Shown here piece by piece: positions 10,800 through 20,870 of a stretch of DNA of 60,443 bases (positions within the stretch are counted from its first letter, which is position 1; each line of letters starts with the position of its first letter). Source of the DNA: Chara braunii (lineage: Eukaryota > Streptophyta > Charophyceae > Charales > Characeae); NCBI GenBank assembly GCA_003427395.1, contig BFEA01000026.1, positions 663,475 to 723,917 of the forward strand, in the 5' to 3' direction. Position numbers and translations under genes: made by a program. The notes under the pieces are model-generated. The model saw only the letters and a program-made list of their open reading frames with translations, ran no database searches and had not been told where the DNA came from.

Positions 10800-11062
10800 C
10801 TACTAGTGTAGGTGATAAGAACACCTCGCCCTAGTAGCCTGTCGCCAGTTGCTGGGGAGCAGCACCTGCTGGAAACCGGGTCCAGCGTCCCACTCACAAT
10901 ATGTTATTGTTGTTGCATTGCACCCAACAAAACTGGCAACGGTCCTGCTAATTCTGACTTGGGGGGCAGCGGGTTGCCCAGGCAGACATGCGAGGCGATG
11001 GGAATTGAACCCACAACCTCCAGAACGCAACTTTTATGGCTAACCAACTGAGCCACGCCTCT
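10800..11062 (-). repeat. tRNA-derived SINE, full-looking copy
   Basis: On the minus strand the element starts near 11060 with a 70-nt tRNA-like head. Its first six and last six bases pair (GAGGCG with CGCCTC), it has box A TGGCTCAGTTGGTTAGCC, and box B GGTTGTGGGTTCAATTCC with a good T-stem. The anticodon arm does not fold properly, so this is not a functional tRNA. The body follows with the SINE core CTGGACCCGGTTTCCAGC at 10853-10891 and the conserved block GGTGATAAGA(A/G)C. Confidence 0.7.
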
Positions 11063-11102
11063 TTTTTTTCTTTTTGCTTTTTCCAACACGGGGACCTTTG
11101 GG

Positions 11103-11213
11103 CTACCGTCTTCACCCGAATACAACGCCCGGTCATTATAGCCATATTTGGTGCAACTTGCAGTCCAGGTACAGCGATAATGACGGGGCGTTCTATTCGG
11201 GTGAAAATGGTAG
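11103..11213. repeat. Inverted repeat, about 37-bp arms
   Basis: CTACCGTCTTCACCCGAATA then ACGCCCGGTCATTATA on the left is matched by an inverted copy ending GGGTGAAAATGGTAG on the right, around a loop of about 35 bp. It could be a MITE or a hairpin-forming relic. No coding sequence is present. Confidence 0.8.
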
Positions 11214-11411
11214 TCGTCATCAGTTTCTATGGCATTGCAATCTTGAATCATTTGCTGCATATGCCAAACAACAACACTCCCTCTTCTGTGGAAGGATAGC
11301 TCTGGCCATGGGTGACGGCATTGAGATGTCAAGGTTGAAGTGACCTGCCCCAAGCAATTCAGAATATTTTATTCTGTTCATCTGATGGCATATAGATTCA
11401 AACTTGGTCTA

Positions 11412-11950
11412 ATCCAGCCGCCTAGCTTAGCTAGTCAGGCACGCAAGTGGCATTCAGGAGGTTGCGGGCTCGAGCCTGACAACTGCCTGCGGCGCACTTA
11501 GTGCCAACCAGCGGTGATGGTCCGCTTAATACCCTTGATCGGTATTCGCAGGGTCCGAGGTCAAGACGGGTGTGAGTGTGAGTGTGAGTGGGTTGTGTGC
11601 GGTGTGTGGGAGAGTGTTGGCCTTAGACACTGCTGTTATTCAGTTGGGGGTGGGGGACAATGAAAAGGGAGGCGTACCTACTGGCAAAATGCTAGGCCTT
11701 TGCGTTAGCCGGACCCCCACCAGTGGCCCCACCCCATCCTTGACCACCATGGTTGGGGTGGGGGGCAGCATGCATCCCCTCTGATGGCTGGAGGGAGACA
11801 ACAAAGCTTTTTTCCCAGGGGTCCCCTGTATAAGCCTAGTGGTAGGTATGTAGTGAAGGTGAATTGAAAGAATTTGAAAGATGATGAAAGATTTGAGAGA
11901 AGAATATAGCATATTTAAAAATAATGATAATAATAATAATAATAAAAGAA
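11412..11950 (+). repeat. tRNA-derived SINE with ATA-rich tail
   Basis: The head has box A TAGCTTAGCTAGTCAGGC and box B GGTTGCGGGCTCGAGCC in tRNA-like spacing. The body includes a short GTGTGAGTGTGA tract and ends with the shared 3' block (TAGTGGTAGGTA ... TTGAGAGAAGAATATAG). An (ATA)n tail lies at 11925-11945. This copy links the pol III head to the 3' block seen alone at 2459-2560 and 12290-12390. Confidence 0.65.
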
Positions 11951-11999
11951 CTTTGTCTGTATTTCAACAAATCATGGGTATACCGACTGAGCTAGGCCC

Positions 12000-12136
12000 T
12001 TTTTTTTCCCTTTTATTTTTAACCAGTCGCACCACTAGGAGAGGTGATATGAGCAACCGCCCCTTGCGGGCTTCCTGCATGCTCTGGTGTATTGGTTGGG
12101 AGCTACACCTGCTGGAAACCGGGTCCAGCGGCCCTA
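12000..12136 (-). repeat. SINE body copy with A tail
   Basis: The core GCTGGAAACCGGGTCCAGCG (12110-12129) and the block GGTGATATGAGC match the SINE at 10.8 kb. The T-rich run at 12000-12019 is the A tail on the minus strand. A short TAGCTCAGTCGGTATACC-like sequence at about 11978-11997 (minus) looks like a separate SINE head fragment. Confidence 0.55.
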
Positions 12137-12289
12137 ACTTCTTCAAAATGAAGTGTTTTTGGAGGCCCCTGTAAGGAAATGGCCCTTATAATTCCTCACT
12201 TCTTCACCCAAATAACACTTTGGGGCATCCTTTTTTTATCGCTCCTTTTGAAACAAAAGAAACTCATTTGAGATGATTTCAATTGGATG

Positions 12290-12390
12290 CTTGCAGGGGT
12301 CACCTGTACAGCCTTAGGAGTAGTGGTAGGTAGGTTGTGACAGATGAAACCATTTGAGAGAAGAATATGGGGTAGTTAACAAAAAAAATA
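12290..12390 (+). repeat. SINE 3' end copy
   Basis: GGGGTCACCTGTACAGCC, TTAGGAGTAGTGGTAGGTAG and TTTGAGAGAAGAATATGG repeat the 3' block of the SINE at 11.4-11.95 kb and are followed by A-rich sequence. The remaining 12391-12810 contains no recognised gene. Confidence 0.6.
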
Positions 12391-12815
12391 TAAAAAATCC
12401 TTTAACTGTCACTTTGTGTATCTTACCTGAAAAATTAGCCGCATCTTGTTGGAGTTCCGAAAGACTCTAACACCTAAAGATTCCGGACAAGTTGGATTTT
12501 GTGGGCCCAAAACTTATGATAGGCCCAAGCTGGTTCCCCATGTTAGGGCCAGACTGCTCAACAAAATCTTCCTTCTTCTTTTTATTTTTTATTTTATTTT
12601 TAATTTCTGTTCTGTTTCTGAGGCCATTTCTTCCACCAGGCATCTTTTCTACCTAAATCATTACACCATAGCAATCAGAGAATCTAAGAACTTGAAAGTT
12701 GTTTACAGTTGTAATGTATAAGACAGGAAAGGATGGAAAGTTGCCTGGTACCAGGAGAAGGTTTTGGGAGTGATTTCCTTTTCTCTTTTTTTTTGTTTTT
12801 TGGGTAACTTCAGTA

Positions 12816-12978
12816 GAGTCACAAAGGAGTTATACTTGCACTATGGGGAAAGATACAGTTTGCAATTGCACTTCGGGCACCCTACCTGGCCAGAAAGCTG
12901 GGTTGTATGCAGTGCCCGAACTGCACTTGCAAACTGTATCTTGGCCCGTAGTGCAATTATAACTCAATTTTGTGACTC
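12816..12978. mobile_element. Foldback/MITE-like element with about 65-bp arms
   Basis: GAGTCACAAAGGAGTTATA, GATACAGTTTGCAA and CACTTCGGGCA on the left are mirrored by TGCCCGAACTGCACTTGCAA, AACTGTATC and GTGACTC on the right around a loop of about 35 bp. Small mismatches show it is not brand new. No protein is encoded. Confidence 0.8.
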
Positions 12979-13159
12979 CGCCCAGGTTGTTGTAGAGGTT
13001 GGATTTCTAGACATGTGAGGGGTGCCTTCGGCACTTGGCCATGTGATATTCCTATGGAATTTCCCTTCCAATCTACCACTTTCGAAGTTTCCCCCAGTGC
13101 AGTTCTACTCCCACGGTCCTACCTTATCCACTAAGGACCATCACCTTACAGTCTATTAC

Positions 13160-13573
13160 AGACGGAGGTGACCTAACCGGACAGTGGTCGCAAATACTGG
13201 TGTCGGGCGGCTCCAGCCTTACGCCGCCCTTTACTTCCTTGAGGATAGCACTTGAGGAGAACTGGGGTCGGTCAATTTGCCTGGTGGGATCGCAACGGAC
13301 ACCAAAAGATACAATATCAGATTCACGCAACGAGTGTCGAGGCTGAGGCGTCAGGAAAAAGCGGATCCATGAATTCTGGGAAAGCGCCCCTTTACGTGCA
13401 CTACTGAGGCATATCATTGCCTCAAGGCATAAACGAGCGGTTGCTACAGAGGAAGCGCCGGAGGCTCCAGGTGAAGGACAGGAACGGGAGGGCCGGATTG
13501 CATTAAGAGAGTCGGGCGATCGGCCGAACAAGAGAGGAGGTCAGACTTTTAAGACGAGCCCTCAGGAGAACTA
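13160..13573 (+). pseudogene. Decayed coding fragment of unknown family
   Basis: One plus-strand phase stays coding-like for about 137 codons with a single TGA. It reads LTGQWSQILVSGGSSLTPPF, then NWGRSICLVGSQRTPKDT, then, after the stop, a charged segment with LRALLRHIIASRHKRAVATE and an E/G/R-rich tail to a TAA. Composition (alternating charged and aliphatic residues) looks genuinely coding. I do not recognise a domain. It lies upstream of the GC-rich element X and could be the end of its coding region or an unrelated retroelement ORF. Confidence 0.35.
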
Positions 13574-13599
13574 AGTGGCGGCTGACACTGCGATTCATT

Positions 13600-15971
13600 G
13601 TGGAATCGATACAAAGGGGAATCGCTGCTCGGGCACGCTAGGGGCTTCAACATGCAGGCCTTAAGTAAAGTCTAAAGAGAGCCTGCGAGGCCGAAGGCCA
13701 AGAAAAGGCCCTCGGACCGTGAACTTATTAATTTTGGGACCAGGACTTGCGGAAATTGACAAGACCCTGACACTCTTCATGTGGGGACCACGAGAGCCTG
13801 GGCGGCCTAAGCCTAGGTTTGGAATGAGCCTCGGTACCGGGGCGCGGCAAAAGGTCCGGTACCCGACAAAAAGGCTCCCTTCGCCAAAAACCCTTCGGGG
13901 CCCAAATAGGCCCGGGCGCAGGCTCGAAGGAGCCACGGTACCAGGGCGCTGCAACTTGTCGGCAGCCTCGCAGCATGCGAGAACTGAGGCACACTTCGGA
14001 AAGGGCCCGACAAAGTACAAAAGCCAAACCGGGCCCAGGATCGACACTTCGGACGTGCGTACTTACGGGCGCACTACAGCAACTCGGGACTTCCCACTGG
14101 CGCACATGCAGGCGCACTGGAGGAAACAAGAGTCAAGGACACTCAGGCGCACTGTCGGAGGAGCTGTTACTTGAGGAGGTGAGCAAAGTTGGATGAGGGT
14201 GCTAGCTCAGGAAGACAACGGAGATACCTGAGGCGGGCGCACAGGCTCACGAGAGAGGAGAGCCGCGCGCCCTAGTGTGGGCACACGAGCGCACGAGTGC
14301 ACGAGGGGGAGAGCCTCGCGCACGAGCGGGGACACACGTGCACATTGTCGCACACCCACACACAATCGCACACGCACACATTGTCGCACACGGGCGCACA
14401 GTCGTGGGAGATCGTGCGCGACACTGCGCAGATGCGCGCACAGCCGTGGGAGATCGCGCGGGGCAACGCACACACACGCACAGCCACGGGAGATCGCGCG
14501 GACAACATGGAGACGGGCGCACAACAGCCGCGGGAGATCGCACAAAGCAACGCACACGCGCGCGCACATCCACGGGAGATCGTGCAGACAACGCGCTGAC
14601 GGGCGCACAACAGCCACGAGAGATCGCGCGGACAGTGCGCACACGCACGCACAGTAGTGGGGGAAATTGCGTACAGTCGCGGAAGATTGTGTGCGGCAAC
14701 ACCCAGACGCGCGCACAGTCGCGGGATATCGTGCGAGGCACCGCATAGACGCGCGCACATGCTCTCGCGGTCGCGGGAGAACCGTGCGCAGCAGTGCGCC
14801 TGCGCGCGCACAGTCGAGGGGCACGCGTCAAACACGTGCGCACGGACAAAGACACAACGCGCCCGAAGGCACGGTCGGAACGGGACATCGGGCACTACGA
14901 GCCCGAAGGCACGGTCGGGACGGACATTGGGCACAGCGCGACCGAGGGCATAACCAAAATGGGACAACGGGCACGACGCGCCCGAAGGCGCAGCCGGAAC
15001 GGGACATCGAGCGCAGTGCGCCCGAGGACGCAACTGGATCGGGACTTTGGGGAACAGCGCGCCGGGGGTGTGACTGGATCGGGGTTCAGGGTACAAACCG
15101 GGATTTGAACGAGTCGGGACTTTGGACAAATTGGAACTTTGAGGCTGGGAAATTTCGTCGGGACCAGGACCTTTGACGGACCAAGGCCTTTGACAAGACC
15201 GGGACCGGGACCTTTGATGAGGTCGGGGTTTGGACCTGACCGAGACTAGGACCTTTGACGGACCGGAACTTTGACGAGGTCGGGACTTTGGACCAGGCCA
15301 GGGCTAGGGCTTTCGACAGGGCAGAGACTTTGGACGAGACTGGGACTTAGGAGAGTGTGGAACCCTCGGATCAGGTCAGGGCATTTGAGGACAGGTCGTG
15401 ACCCTGGAGTTCACGTTGGTCTTTTCCGGACTTAGACGGGAGCTTGGGATCAGTTGGCCGGGAGCCAGGCCGCAGGGGTTTCGCTTCTTGAGGAGAACAG
15501 GCGGAAAGGTCGACCCATGGTGAAAATAGATCGTGACCAGTGGCCACGGTGGACCCTCGACTCCGCCTCAGACACTGAGAGTTCGTGCACCGTTCCATGG
15601 GATCAGCGGGCTTGGTATCGACGGCATCCTGTCAGACGAAGGATTTGGCTAAGGTTGTCAAGGAGATCGGTCGAGACTCAAACTGATTTTCCTGACTCGA
15701 ACACGGGATCAATCTCTAGGGATGGAAGTAATGCAGAGAACCCAATCATTTTGGATTAAATGAAAGCATACTTTTTATTCCTTTCAAACGATAGTGTATG
15801 AGAGTCTCGTTGTTGTGTCTATAGTCGGTTCCGGTCTTTATTACGTGGATGTGAACTAACCATTTCCTTGCAGGTTACAGGAGCCTCGATCGACCCTCCC
15901 ATGGGTGACAGACACGGCGCGAGGTACAAGGTTCGATCGGCGTGTCGGCAGATCTCGTCTCCCGGTAGACA
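13600..15971 (+). mobile_element. Element X: probable LTR region, 5' boundary unknown
   Basis: A very GC-rich, gene-free stretch ends in ...TAGACA at 15971, immediately before a primer-binding site, as the 3' end of a 5' LTR does. Its start is not determined: I see no matching second LTR and no clear TG boundary. It contains the compound minisatellite at 14270-15360. Long ORFs here on both strands (Arg/Ala/His-rich) come from composition only. Confidence 0.4.
14270..15360. repeat. Three adjoining GC-rich minisatellites
   Basis: At 14340-14830 about ten units of 40-60 bp repeat a GCGCACAGTCGCGGGAGATC core with CGGACAACGCGCAGACG-like spacers. At 14860-15080 about five units of roughly 42 bp repeat CGCGCCCGAAGGCACGGTCG and CGGGACATCGGGCAC. 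At 15100-15360 units of about 25-28 bp repeat GGGACCTTTGACGAGGTCG and variants. The junctions are gradual, as if one repeat evolved into the next. Confidence 0.75.
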
Positions 15972-15972
15972 G

Positions 15973-15990
15973 TGGCGCCGTTGCCGAGGA
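15973..15990 (+). other. Retrotransposon primer-binding site (tRNA-Asp type)
   Basis: TGGCGCCGTTGCCGAGGA differs at one base from the complement of the 3' end of plant tRNA-Asp, the primer used by many plant Ty3/gypsy elements. It follows directly after ...GACAG. Unit A interrupts element X only 80 bp downstream, so no X coding region follows. Confidence 0.7.
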
Positions 15991-18900
15991 GGGTTGCGTC
16001 TCAGGACTTTGGTCCACCTGTAACCCCAGGGGCGTGGAGGATTGGAGTTGATTGTTTTGAGACTTACGCTGTCGGTGCGAATACCCTTACAAGGGTATCC
16101 GCCCTGGTTTTTGCAAGCGACAGAAAATAAGTTGGTTTAAAAAAGTTAAGTATACCGCGCGAGGCGCGGCTGTGTCCGTGATTTATGTTGACTGGATGGT
16201 TGACTAGAGTAGAGAGTGTGTGGGCGCGCAGACTTAAGGCGCGCGTGATCTTTCTTCTTATTGATGACCGTGAAGCTTGCGTAGTCGTTGGTCGAGGTTT
16301 ATTTTTATTAAGCTAGGATTAAAAAGATTGTGTCTCGTTGATTGATGTGATTGCCTGTGATCTGTGCGCACGTGAGGAGGACGGCATCGACAACCATGTG
16401 AGTTTGAAAACGTCTCGGTAGGTCCGCACCTCGCGCTTTACTGGTTTAAATTTAGGTGTCTGTCAAAGCTAGACCAAGACTTGGGCCTAGCACTAGCGGT
16501 TACGGCGTCAGACTCTCGTCAAAGAGATTCAGGGATCGAGACCGAGTGGCGACGACGCGGGAATATCAGAGTAGTGCGGAGGAGCCAAGGAGTCGATGGT
16601 TTTGCCAACGTCGGCGTCAAAACGGTACAAGCATTTTTTTTTTTTTTTTTTTTTCTTGTTCATCATATTCTGACGATTAAAAAGTTCCAAATATTTTTGT
16701 ATTATTGTTATTTTCAAGGAGGCTCCTTGACTCGGACGCGACATCGGTTTTTAGGGGCCGCGCGGACTTGCGTGTGTTTGGGAAGTTAACAAGGTTCCCT
16801 ATTTTGCCCAGATGAAGAATGCGGTCCGACGATTTTGGCGGGTGTGCAAGCCAGGGAGTTTTTCGGGGATGGTGACCCCGATCTAGAAGTTAGACTTAGT
16901 AAAGGATCAGTAAAAAGGGAGTTAGTACAGAAACGTAGTGCGCAGAGTGCTTGAAGAAGTGGATATGGCTGGGGCAGAGGTCTGATATTGCGTCCGATAC
17001 TCAATGAAATCGGGCGGGTAGAGGGGTGATTTCGAGGTCTTAAGGTAAGGCAAGGTGAATGGTAATGTTAGTTTAGCTGATCAGCTAGTAAAGTTAGAGT
17101 TAGTAGAGAAGGTGGTTGCGGGAGCTATGGCGAGGAATGAGAGTAAAATCTCCAGTCTCACGCGTTTCTTGATGAAAGCGGGCGAGGGAGGAGTCGAATC
17201 CGCAGTTTTCGAAACCGGCGACCCCGATTCCGGAGTTAGAATCGGTGGAAGGTTAATAAGGAGAAGGGTAGTATAGAGAGGTGGTGCGCCGAGACATAGA
17301 GAAGAGGAGAGGAAACGAGCGGGTTTGCTCATTTCGGAGCGGAATAGATGAAAGGAGGTTGGTGTCTGGGGTTCTTTGGCGAGGCGACTCTGATGATGAG
17401 GTCGAATTGACATGGAAGTAGTAGGAATAGGGGTAGTGGAGAAATGGGCTGCGCAGGGAGTTAATGGAGTAAGCCTGGGGGGATAGCGGTGTCGGGCGTG
17501 TATTCGCCCGGACACTAAGGGCAGATTCTGGGATGTATCTCCCTGGCTTCTAGCAGAAGACTAATTCGATTTTGCTCATCCTAGAGAAAGGATGGCGGAA
17601 GGTGGAAAAAGCGGTAACTCACTGGATTCTCCATCGGATCGAGCGAGTAAAGAAGGGAAACTGGGGGTTTGACAACGGGCGAGTCCGTTGGCGACCTCAG
17701 TTTGAGTCCTAGAGTAGCAGGTATGGCGCTATGTGACATGCAAGCTGCGCCTAGAAGGAAAATTCGAAGTTGCGGCGTATGTTTCAGCGATCAGGGGTCA
17801 TTTGGTTGTCGTTGGGAATAGCGTGAGCCCAACCGCGAGATGGAGACTTACCTGTTGCCCGTTGTGATGCTCAAAAGTGCCGGTATGGCGACTGCGTCAT
17901 TAGTACTTACCCCCTCGGCAGTACTGGAGTAGGCAGTCTGGCTGAAGCCTCGACCAAATCTGAAAGGAGATGCACACGAGCAAAAAGGGGGTAGTACGCA
18001 CGCGAGGGTAGAACGGCGAAAACAAGATCGAGTTGAGGGGAAGCTTTGGATCTGACACTGAGATAGAGGAAGTGTTGGGAGAGGAATCGAATTGGAAGAG
18101 ACTGAGCAGGGAGGCATACCGGGGTGAAGATAGGGGCAGCGAGAGTCTTGTTCCTTCGCACAGGCGTGTGGCTATAACCACACGTTTCTATATACCACCA
18201 GGTTCATCTCTGTTATAGCTTGTCCTGTTCCAGACCCCGATACCGAGCGGTGATGGGGGTGAGGGGCGTGTGTGTCTGACCGCGTCCTAGTAGAAAGTCC
18301 ATCCCCACCTAGCATCCTTCGAGTGACGGAGCATGGGGTGACACAGGCACTGAGCATGTAGTTACACACGTATTGGGAAGAGTGGACTAGTGAAAGCATC
18401 TTTCGACATTGCTCAACCAATCGAATGGAACCAGTGTGACGCCAGCCACGGTGTGCAGAGAGTAAGAACAGTAGAAGGAGAGAGGAGCATGTGGCCCGGC
18501 TTACGTGGTGTTGGTGCATAGTTGTTCTCAGTTAGTAGAATGTCTCGATCGGGTGGGTTCAGCCAGTGCTGGTTTTCGTTTGTACTGTTTGTTGCTACTG
18601 CGCACAGGGGTCGCGCATGTGGTTTTCTGTTGAGGTTTCGCCAAGCTTGTTTGTTCCTCGGATAAAGTACTGAGGGAGCGCTCTATTTGAGCAAACTAAT
18701 TCTAAGTTGCATAGTCGTCAGTTGTATCAAGAAAGAGGTGAGGCATTGTGATTTATTGAGGGCAATCAGGCGCTTCAGGAGGGGAGATCTTTGCTGCGAG
18801 TGGGAGTGTCGTCAGGTAGTCAACCGTAGGCAATTGGGCCTCAGGCTGACTAAGCTGCTGGGCGATTTTGGTTGCCCTTGCGGGGCTCTCAGGCGAGTGA

Positions 18901-19379
18901 AGGTATCCAGGCCCTCTCCAGAAAGTTGAGTTGTCCCTCTCTTGCATCTCGAGAGTCTGAAACCACTCATTCTGCTCTTCTTACTCCAAGTCTAGTCCTG
19001 TTCAGAGAGGAAGGCGGCAGGCGGGATTGCAACCCGTAAGACCGCAGCATGACTCTGTGGGGAGTCGGCCCACCGATTGTGGGAGCTCTGCCGGAACTCA
19101 GGAGGAGTTCTGGAGGCAGGGAACTGAAAGGTAAAGGTTTCGTTTTTCCTCTATAAACCCAGTTATAACCCTTATCTGTATTTTTTGCTATGGTTGACTA
19201 AGTATATTGCCTGCATCCCTACTTTGACTTTCAGTGTGACTTTCAAGACCTAATCCAGACTAAGTAAAGGAATGTATGCGCAATGTCAATTTCAATTTTA
19301 TTGTTTGACTGAAAGCAGATTGCGGGTTGCATCTGGGAGAAGGATGGGAGGAAGGCAGTATTGCATGTTTGACTGGGTC

Positions 19380-20010
19380 AACCAAAGGCTGGGAGAGTCT
19401 CCATAAGATTGGAGGGTCCAGTGCTATGTTTATTTTTGGTTGTCTGAAGGAGAGGGTTGAATGTGAATGACTTTTCGGGGACCAAGCATGTTCCATAAGT
19501 TTGGGTAGCTTTGTCGTCTTGTTTTGTTTGGGATTTCTGGTGTTTATTAGTTTATCTCTTGCTTATTTTGAAGGGAATTTATGCGAAAGACCGGACAGGT
19601 TCCCATAAGTTTGGGAGGTCTGGTCTGAAGTCACGCACATGCTAGAATCAGAAGGTAAAACTTGTTTATATTTTATATTATCTTACTTATGAACAGGTTA
19701 GTCAGACATTTTTCCATAAGTTTGAATGGTCTGACTATAGCTTATAATAACTGAAGAGAATATTAATTAAGAATAAACTTGTGGTAAGAACGGGCAGGTT
19801 GGACCTCGAACTAAGTTGATCGGTTCAGTCATATGCTACCTTATAAAACTAAGGACAAACAGTTATATATAATTTGGATACTTAAACAGTTCAGGGCGAC
19901 TAGGGCGACCTAGTCATGTGCCCGGAGAAGAGAAAAGTTGGTGTGCCCTGTGTCTGTGTATATTCTGACTGAGCTAGGCAGGTTCCCATAAGTTTGGGTG
20001 ACCTAGCTTT
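19380..20010. repeat. Hairpin array of unit A
   Basis: Hairpins with different stems surround a similar loop containing CCATAAGTTTG. Clear ones are 19588-19626 (AGACCGGAC with GTCTGGTCT), 19699-19737 (TAGTCAGAC with GTCTGACTA, perfect) and 19972-20008 (AGCTAGG with CCTAGCT). Weaker ones are near 19388-19422 and 19483-19513. At 19898-19915 a stem GACTAGG/CCTAGTC has only a 4-nt loop. Confidence 0.75.
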
Positions 20011-20289
20011 TTGCCTTATATAAGCCGGGTATAAGGGCATAAATCATTGAAAGGTTACGAACTATTGTTTGACAAGAATGACTTTGGGATGGTGAGAGTA
20101 CTTACCTTTGTGGTTTGGTCTGCACGAGACTGAGTGCGACTGCTACTTAGTCTGAGTTTCAGTTTAATAGGTAGTTGCTTTAGTTGCTCGCTACGTGTTT
20201 GAGCCATAGAATTTAGTTTCAATTCCTGCATTTTCTGAGCTAAGTTTATTCTTACTTAGGTCGATTTCTGCATTTTTTTAGATCATTTA

Positions 20290-20870
20290 TTATACTTGGT
20301 CTTGTACAAATGTTGGTAAGTCACTTTCTCTACGGGAAGCACTGCCAAAACTTCTACAAAACCAATGAGTTAGTCAAATTTTATTTTTTTCAGGGTCCAT
20401 CTTTTCTGACTTTTTGACTTCGTAAAAATTTAGAAAACCTCATTTTCTAAAGGGAGCGCTCCCCAAATTTTTACTAATGAAGGGAGTTAGATAAAATTAG
20501 ACCTTGAAAAGTCAAATTCATTTAAATTCTGAACTTAGCTTTGTATAAATCTTGGAATAACACTTTCTCTACAAGAAGCCTGCCGAAATTTCTACAAAGC
20601 CAAAGAGTTAGTTAAATTTTGTCTTATAGTTTAACTGAAGTCTCGCTTTTGAGTTCCTATCCGGCTTAGTATAAATTTGGGAAGTCAACCCTTTTAAAGG
20701 AGATGCTGCCCAAATTTTTACTAGTTCAGGAAGTTAGGCAAAATTTGACTTTCCAGAATTAGTTATTATAAATTCTGAGAAAACACTTCTCCTACTGGAA
20801 GCGCTGCCGAAATTTTCTGTAGAGGAGTTAAATTATATTTTGACAGGTGGCAAAGTTGGCAATCCACTCT
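20290..20870. repeat. Tandem repeat of about 115 bp in unit A
   Basis: Five copies of a block with AAG(C/G)GCTGCCGAAATTTCTAC start near 20334, 20448, 20572, 20695 and 20793. Each is followed by GGAGTTAGNNAAATTTTG. The corresponding arrays in B and C lie at about 28690-29010 (minus) and 37225-37830. Confidence 0.8.

Noticed and set aside
10998-11062. Functional tRNA gene
   Set aside because: Acceptor and T arms pair, but the anticodon arm cannot form and the sequence continues into a SINE body.
14207-15129. Several 200-285-codon ORFs on the minus strand
   Set aside because: Cys/Arg/Ala-rich products of GC-rich tandem repeats, in three phases simultaneously.
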